Of a stretch of DNA of 18,306 nucleotides, positions 15,541 through 18,306 are shown piece after piece. This stretch comes from Candidatus Colicola coprequi. GTDB lineage: Bacteria > Bacteroidota > Bacteroidia > Bacteroidales > Paludibacteraceae. The stretch lies in the NCBI GenBank assembly GCA_018065765.1, contig JAGHSR010000033.1, positions 1 to 18,306 of the forward strand, given 5' to 3'. The position numbers and the translations under genes were made by a program. Numbering within the stretch: position 1 is the first letter of the stretch; each line of letters opens with the position of its first letter. The notes below the pieces were generated by a model. It saw only the letters and a program-made list of their open reading frames with translations, searched no databases and was not told the origin of the DNA.

Positions 15541-15841
15541 ATGACCAAAGACGAACTAATAGCACGCTTAAAAGACATTGAATGGGAAGACTTTGAGGTC
15601 AAAGAGGCGCAGAACAAACTGCCAGACAAGTAGTCAGAGAGGTAGTCAGACAAGTGATAAAGTTTTGGATTTGATTAGACAAACTCCTACAATTACACGC
15701 ACCAAATTAGCAGAACTATTATCAGTCTCACCTGCCGCAATCCAAAAAGCCATTGATAAATTGAAAAAACAAGGCATCTTGGTTCGAAAAGGCGGTGACT
15801 TTGGAGGTCATTGGGAAATAATAAATAACCAATCAAACAAT
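15541..15841 (+). pseudogene. AlbA_2 (Schlafen-like) regulator, internally deleted
   Basis: Two ends of one protein type are left. The N-terminus at 15541 reads MTKDELIARLKDIEWEDFEV then KEAQNKLP, the start of AlbA_2-domain regulators, and stops at a TAG at 15631 after 30 residues. In another frame, from about 15640, comes SQTSDKVLDLIRQTPTITRT followed by KLAELLSVSPAAIQKAIDKL and a GGHWEI ending, the winged helix at the C-terminus of the same family, with the Gln/Ser-rich repeat that normally precedes it. Some hundreds of residues are missing between. The direct repeat cagacaagt (15623-15631, 15647-15655) at the junction could have guided the deletion. The C-terminal frame has no stop and runs on into the secreted-protein gene. 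Assignment rests on remembered family patterns. Confidence 0.7.
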
Positions 15842-16375
15842 ATGAAAAAACTCTTTTTATTTATTGCAGCCCTGACGCTATGCGTAGGACTGTGGGCAAA
15901 CGAATTGGAAGATGCCAAAGCCGCTGCTATTGAAGAAATTGAATTAGCTATCGTGGGTGTCACCGATACCGATATTCTGGGGGTTGCTACCACTGCCGAA
16001 ACGCAGATTGGTGAAGCCGCGACCGAGGAGGCCATCAACTCTATCAAGACTTTTGCCTTAACCAAGATTAATGCCCTTGTCTTGATTCAAACCGCCCGTC
16101 AAGGCATTCAGAATACAGAAATCAATCTATGGATAGATGGCGCTTTTAATGACATTCTAAGAGGGGGACCTACTGCAACACCGGGAATTGATGAAATAAG
16201 GGAAAAGATTATGACCGTCATCACTTCTGTACAAATCGGCAAGGAAGAAGGTCAAGCCGAAGTCCTCGGCGCTATGGGTACTCCTTGCACCGGCTGCACC
16301 GCCGTGGAGGTAACCGATGGCACCACTACCGTCACGCTGTATAATGCCACCAATGTGGGGTATATCAAAAAGTAA
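15842..16375 (+). CDS. Small secreted protein, unknown family
   Basis: 177 aa from the ATG at 15842. Signal peptide MKKLFLFIAALTLCVGLWAN (cut after LWA). The mature part is mostly alpha-helical, Ala/Ile/Glu-rich (LEDAKAAAIEEIELAI, EEAINSIKTFALTKINALV), without cysteines until PCTGC near 147-151, then a short beta C-terminus AVEVTDGTTTVTLYNATNVG. Function not recognised. The same frame is open upstream through the winged-helix remnant, giving a 265-codon frame, but the signal peptide marks the true start. Its signal-peptide DNA is nearly identical to that of the leucine-rich-repeat gene at 17646, and both proteins have an acidic Ala-rich helical segment. Likely a surface or periplasmic protein of a lineage-specific family. 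Confidence 0.7.
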   Translation: MKKLFLFIAALTLCVGLWANELEDAKAAAIEEIELAIVGVTDTDILGVATTAETQIGEAATEEAINSIKTFALTKINALVLIQTARQGIQNTEINLWIDGAFNDILRGGPTATPGIDEIREKIMTVITSVQIGKEEGQAEVLGAMGTPCTGCTAVEVTDGTTTVTLYNATNVGYIKK

Positions 16376-16448
16376 AGCACTAAAACTGATAACTAACAAT
16401 TTGCTTTCTGCCTAAAAAGCGTTTTTTCTGCATAAAAACCATAAAAAA

Positions 16449-16491
16449 TAGGCAAATAATTTGTTCGTTAGGCAAAAAAGTTATATCTTTG
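16449..16491 (+). promoter_or_regulatory. fic promoter with operator-like direct repeats
   Basis: TTTG (16460-16463), 20 bases, TATCTTTG (16484-16491). The octamer taggcaaa occurs at 16449-16456 and 16469-16476, 20 bp apart, on both sides of the -33 box; an inverted copy tgccta lies at 16409-16414. A protein on these sites would cover the promoter. The longer fic frame starting at a TTG at 16461 lies inside the promoter and is excluded. Confidence 0.7.
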
Positions 16492-16514
16492 TAACGTTTT
16501 TTATTAGCATCATT

Positions 16515-17564
16515 ATGCATCAATTTGACTACAAGGACAAACCTGCCGAATTACTCACTCCGGAAGTAGTAAGTATGTTAAATACACTCTATGAGTGCAA
16601 AGGTAGACAAGACCTCTTCATTGAAGCAAAACCTGATGTGCTGACGCAATTGCTTGAAGTGGCAAAAATCCAAAGTACAGGCGCATCTAACCGCATTGAA
16701 GGTATATTTACTACCGATGAACGTTTGGTGCAACTGGTTAAAGAGAAAGCCACACCTAAGAACAGAAGTGAAGAAGAGATTGCCGGTTATCGAGAAGCTT
16801 TGGGTATCATCCACGAGAACTATGAATATCTTTCTCCTCGTGTCAACTTGGTTCTAAGCTTGCACAAAAACTTGTATTCTTATTCAGGCTTGGCTATTGG
16901 TGGACAATTTAAAAACACCGATAACGTAATAGCAGAAACAACGGCTGCCGGTCAGCAACGTGTGCGTTTCCAACCTGTTCCTGCCTACCTGACGTCCGAA
17001 GCAATGGAACAATTGTGCAAAGCATATTCTGCTGCAATACAAGATGGTAAACATGACTCTCTGCTTTTGACGATGATGTTCGTGCTGGATTTTCTTTGCA
17101 TCCATCCTTTCAATGACGGAAATGGTCGTATGAGTCGCTTGCTGACTTTGCTTTTACTCTACCGTGCAGGATTTATTGTTGGCAAGTATATCAGTATAGA
17201 AATGCTGATTGAGAAAACGAAAGACTCATATTACGAAGCATTGCAGGCAAGTAGTGAAGGCTGGCACGAGGATAAAAATACGGCATTACCATTCGTTCGA
17301 TATATGTTGGGTGTACTCGTGAAAGCGTATAACGAATTTGAAAACCGTGTTGAACATCTGGCTTATCGTAAACAACCAAAAGGAGAACGTGTGCGCGAAA
17401 TCATTTCACGGCATCTGGGAAAGATAACCAAACGAGATATTAAAATTGCTGCTCCGGATATCAGTGAAGCAACCATAGAAAATGCTTTGGCTGACTTGTT
17501 AAAACAAGGATATATAGAAAAAGTAGGAGCAGGAAGATGTGTCGGATATGTGATGAAAAATTAA
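16515..17564 (+). CDS. Fic family protein (class II, putative AMP transferase)
   Basis: 349 aa. Fic enzymes usually transfer AMP from ATP to a target side chain. The catalytic loop HPFNDGNGRMSR is intact (H197, F199, D201, N203, R205, R208). An N-terminal inhibitory motif S58-N-R-I-E62-G63 fits (S/T)xxxE(G/N), which makes this a class II, self-inhibited Fic whose Glu would contact the final Arg of the loop. Residues about 290-349 form a winged helix (ERVREIISRHLGKITKRDIK, ALADLLKQGYIEKV), suggesting DNA binding and possibly self-regulation through the repeats at the promoter. It has its own promoter and no small antitoxin gene next to it, as expected when the inhibitor is built in. Target unknown. 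Confidence 0.92.
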   Translation: MHQFDYKDKPAELLTPEVVSMLNTLYECKGRQDLFIEAKPDVLTQLLEVAKIQSTGASNRIEGIFTTDERLVQLVKEKATPKNRSEEEIAGYREALGIIHENYEYLSPRVNLVLSLHKNLYSYSGLAIGGQFKNTDNVIAETTAAGQQRVRFQPVPAYLTSEAMEQLCKAYSAAIQDGKHDSLLLTMMFVLDFLCIHPFNDGNGRMSRLLTLLLLYRAGFIVGKYISIEMLIEKTKDSYYEALQASSEGWHEDKNTALPFVRYMLGVLVKAYNEFENRVEHLAYRKQPKGERVREIISRHLGKITKRDIKIAAPDISEATIENALADLLKQGYIEKVGAGRCVGYVMKN

Positions 17565-17608
17565 TATTAATTGGCTCTTGCAACTGCAATTTACGTCAAC
17601 GTCAAAAC

Positions 17609-17635
17609 TTGCTAAACCCGCTAAACTTGTTAAAC
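17609..17635. repeat. Three 9-bp tandem units before the LRR gene
   Basis: ttgctaaac, ccgctaaac, ttgttaaac follow one another directly, ending 10 bp before the ATG at 17646. They may be a slippage-prone spacer. No clear promoter is found between fic and the LRR gene. Confidence 0.6.
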
Positions 17636-17645
17636 TAAAAAATAT

Positions 17646-18306
17646 ATGAGAAAACTACTTACATTTTTTGCAGCCCTGACGCTATGCGCAGGACTGTGGG
17701 CAAACCAAATTACTTACACGGCAACGGCAGCATTACCCATTGGGGGTGATGCATTTACTCCGAGTGTTAGTAATCACACCTTTGTAAACGGTGTGGGTTA
17801 TATCAACTTTTCCGATGGTGATGTCACAGAGATTAATAATAATGCTTTTAAAACTTGCACCGCAATGACCTCTATTACTCTTCCCAACACCATCACAAGG
17901 ATTGGAGAGTTTACCTTCGCAGGTTGTGATAGTTTGACTTCTTTTACCATCCCGGCTTCCGTTACAACCATTGGATATTGTGCTTTTGCCGCTTGTAAAT
18001 TTTTGACCTCTATTACATTTGAGGGAACAGCTTGCCAATATGCGATTGGGGAAAGTGCATTCCAATATGTTGGTGATGGTAATGAAACAACTACAAATTT
18101 GACCTTGCCCGAAGATTGGAACTATGCGAATGCACCTGCTAATAGTAGCACAGCTTGGTATGGTGGCTATTTCAACTCCAACCTCTATTCAGAAGATGAA
18201 GCCACGGATAAACAAGCCGCTATTGATGCCCTCACCGCCATTTTAAGTGATTACTCCACAAGCGCCTACTTACAGTCTTTGCTTGCAGAGGAAGTCGCAA
18301 AAATCA
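17646..18306 (+). CDS. BspA-like leucine-rich-repeat surface protein (3' end cut)
   Basis: 220 codons are open to the window edge. Signal peptide MRKLLTFFAALTLCAGLWAN, then two to three BspA-type (LRR_5) repeats of about 23 residues at 59-127, for example MTSITLPNTITRIGEFTFAG and LTSFTIPASVTTIGYCAFAA. A segment with LTLPEDWNY and a Trp/Tyr/Asn-rich stretch (155-180) follows, then an acidic helical part (EDEATDKQAAIDALTAILSD). Such proteins are exported and in known Bacteroidales bind host or partner surfaces; here that is inference. The C-terminal sorting signal, if any, lies outside the window. Confidence 0.85.
   Translation, partial: MRKLLTFFAALTLCAGLWANQITYTATAALPIGGDAFTPSVSNHTFVNGVGYINFSDGDVTEINNNAFKTCTAMTSITLPNTITRIGEFTFAGCDSLTSFTIPASVTTIGYCAFAACKFLTSITFEGTACQYAIGESAFQYVGDGNETTTNLTLPEDWNYANAPANSSTAWYGGYFNSNLYSEDEATDKQAAIDALTAILSDYSTSAYLQSLLAEEVAKI

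Noticed and set aside
16461..16514. Longer N-terminus for the Fic protein from a TTG.
   Set aside because: The codons lie between the -33 and -7 boxes, so they are not transcribed.
16515..17564. Fic with a neighbouring antitoxin as a toxin-antitoxin pair.
   Set aside because: No small antitoxin gene is adjacent; the inhibitory motif is inside the protein itself.

Overview
The window reads as chromosome of a member of the Bacteroidales (Bacteroidota). The signs are seven clear promoters of the Bacteroidetes type (TTTG or TTG at -33, about 20 bases, then TAnnTTTG at -7), almost no Shine-Dalgarno sequences, tRNAs without an encoded CCA, an AddAB pair in the form typical of the phylum, a DUF5686/carboxypeptidase-regulatory protein, and an RbfA and L34 that match the Bacteroidales versions. 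Genus cannot be fixed by eye; a gut or host-associated lineage is only an inference from the BspA-like surface protein at the right edge.

Layout. Positions 1-450 hold a minus-strand tRNA-Gln(CUG) with its promoter, leader hairpins and terminator, plus a second copy of its 3' end at 11-38. Positions 596-6752 (minus) are a two-gene operon for an AddAB helicase-nuclease; the addB gene carries an in-frame low-complexity insertion in its nuclease domain. At 6753-6872 two promoters diverge. The plus strand then carries an exported beta-rich protein and a translationally coupled ribbon-helix-helix protein, rpmH with its own promoter and terminator, and a tight five-gene run (rbfA, LolC/E-type permease, lipoprotein, xerD, DUF5686 protein; 8291-13739) with ATGA overlaps. 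An AraC-family regulator with its own promoter follows (13863-14711).

From 14712 on the character changes to an accessory region: a hairpin-rich stretch with two 38-bp tandem repeats running into a tRNA-Pro(CGG), two terminators, a repeat-rich intergenic region, a deleted AlbA_2-type regulator pseudogene, a small secreted protein of unknown family, a class II Fic protein with operator-like repeats over its promoter, and a BspA-like leucine-rich-repeat surface protein cut by the window end. The two secreted proteins share nearly identical signal-peptide DNA.

I did not find a complete unknown multi-gene system. The most interesting observations are the repeat inserted in frame into addB, the apparently lost start codon of rbfA, the pseudogene fused in frame to a secreted-protein gene, the shared signal-peptide cassette, the repeat array running into tRNA-Pro, and the shared A-tract in all seven promoters.
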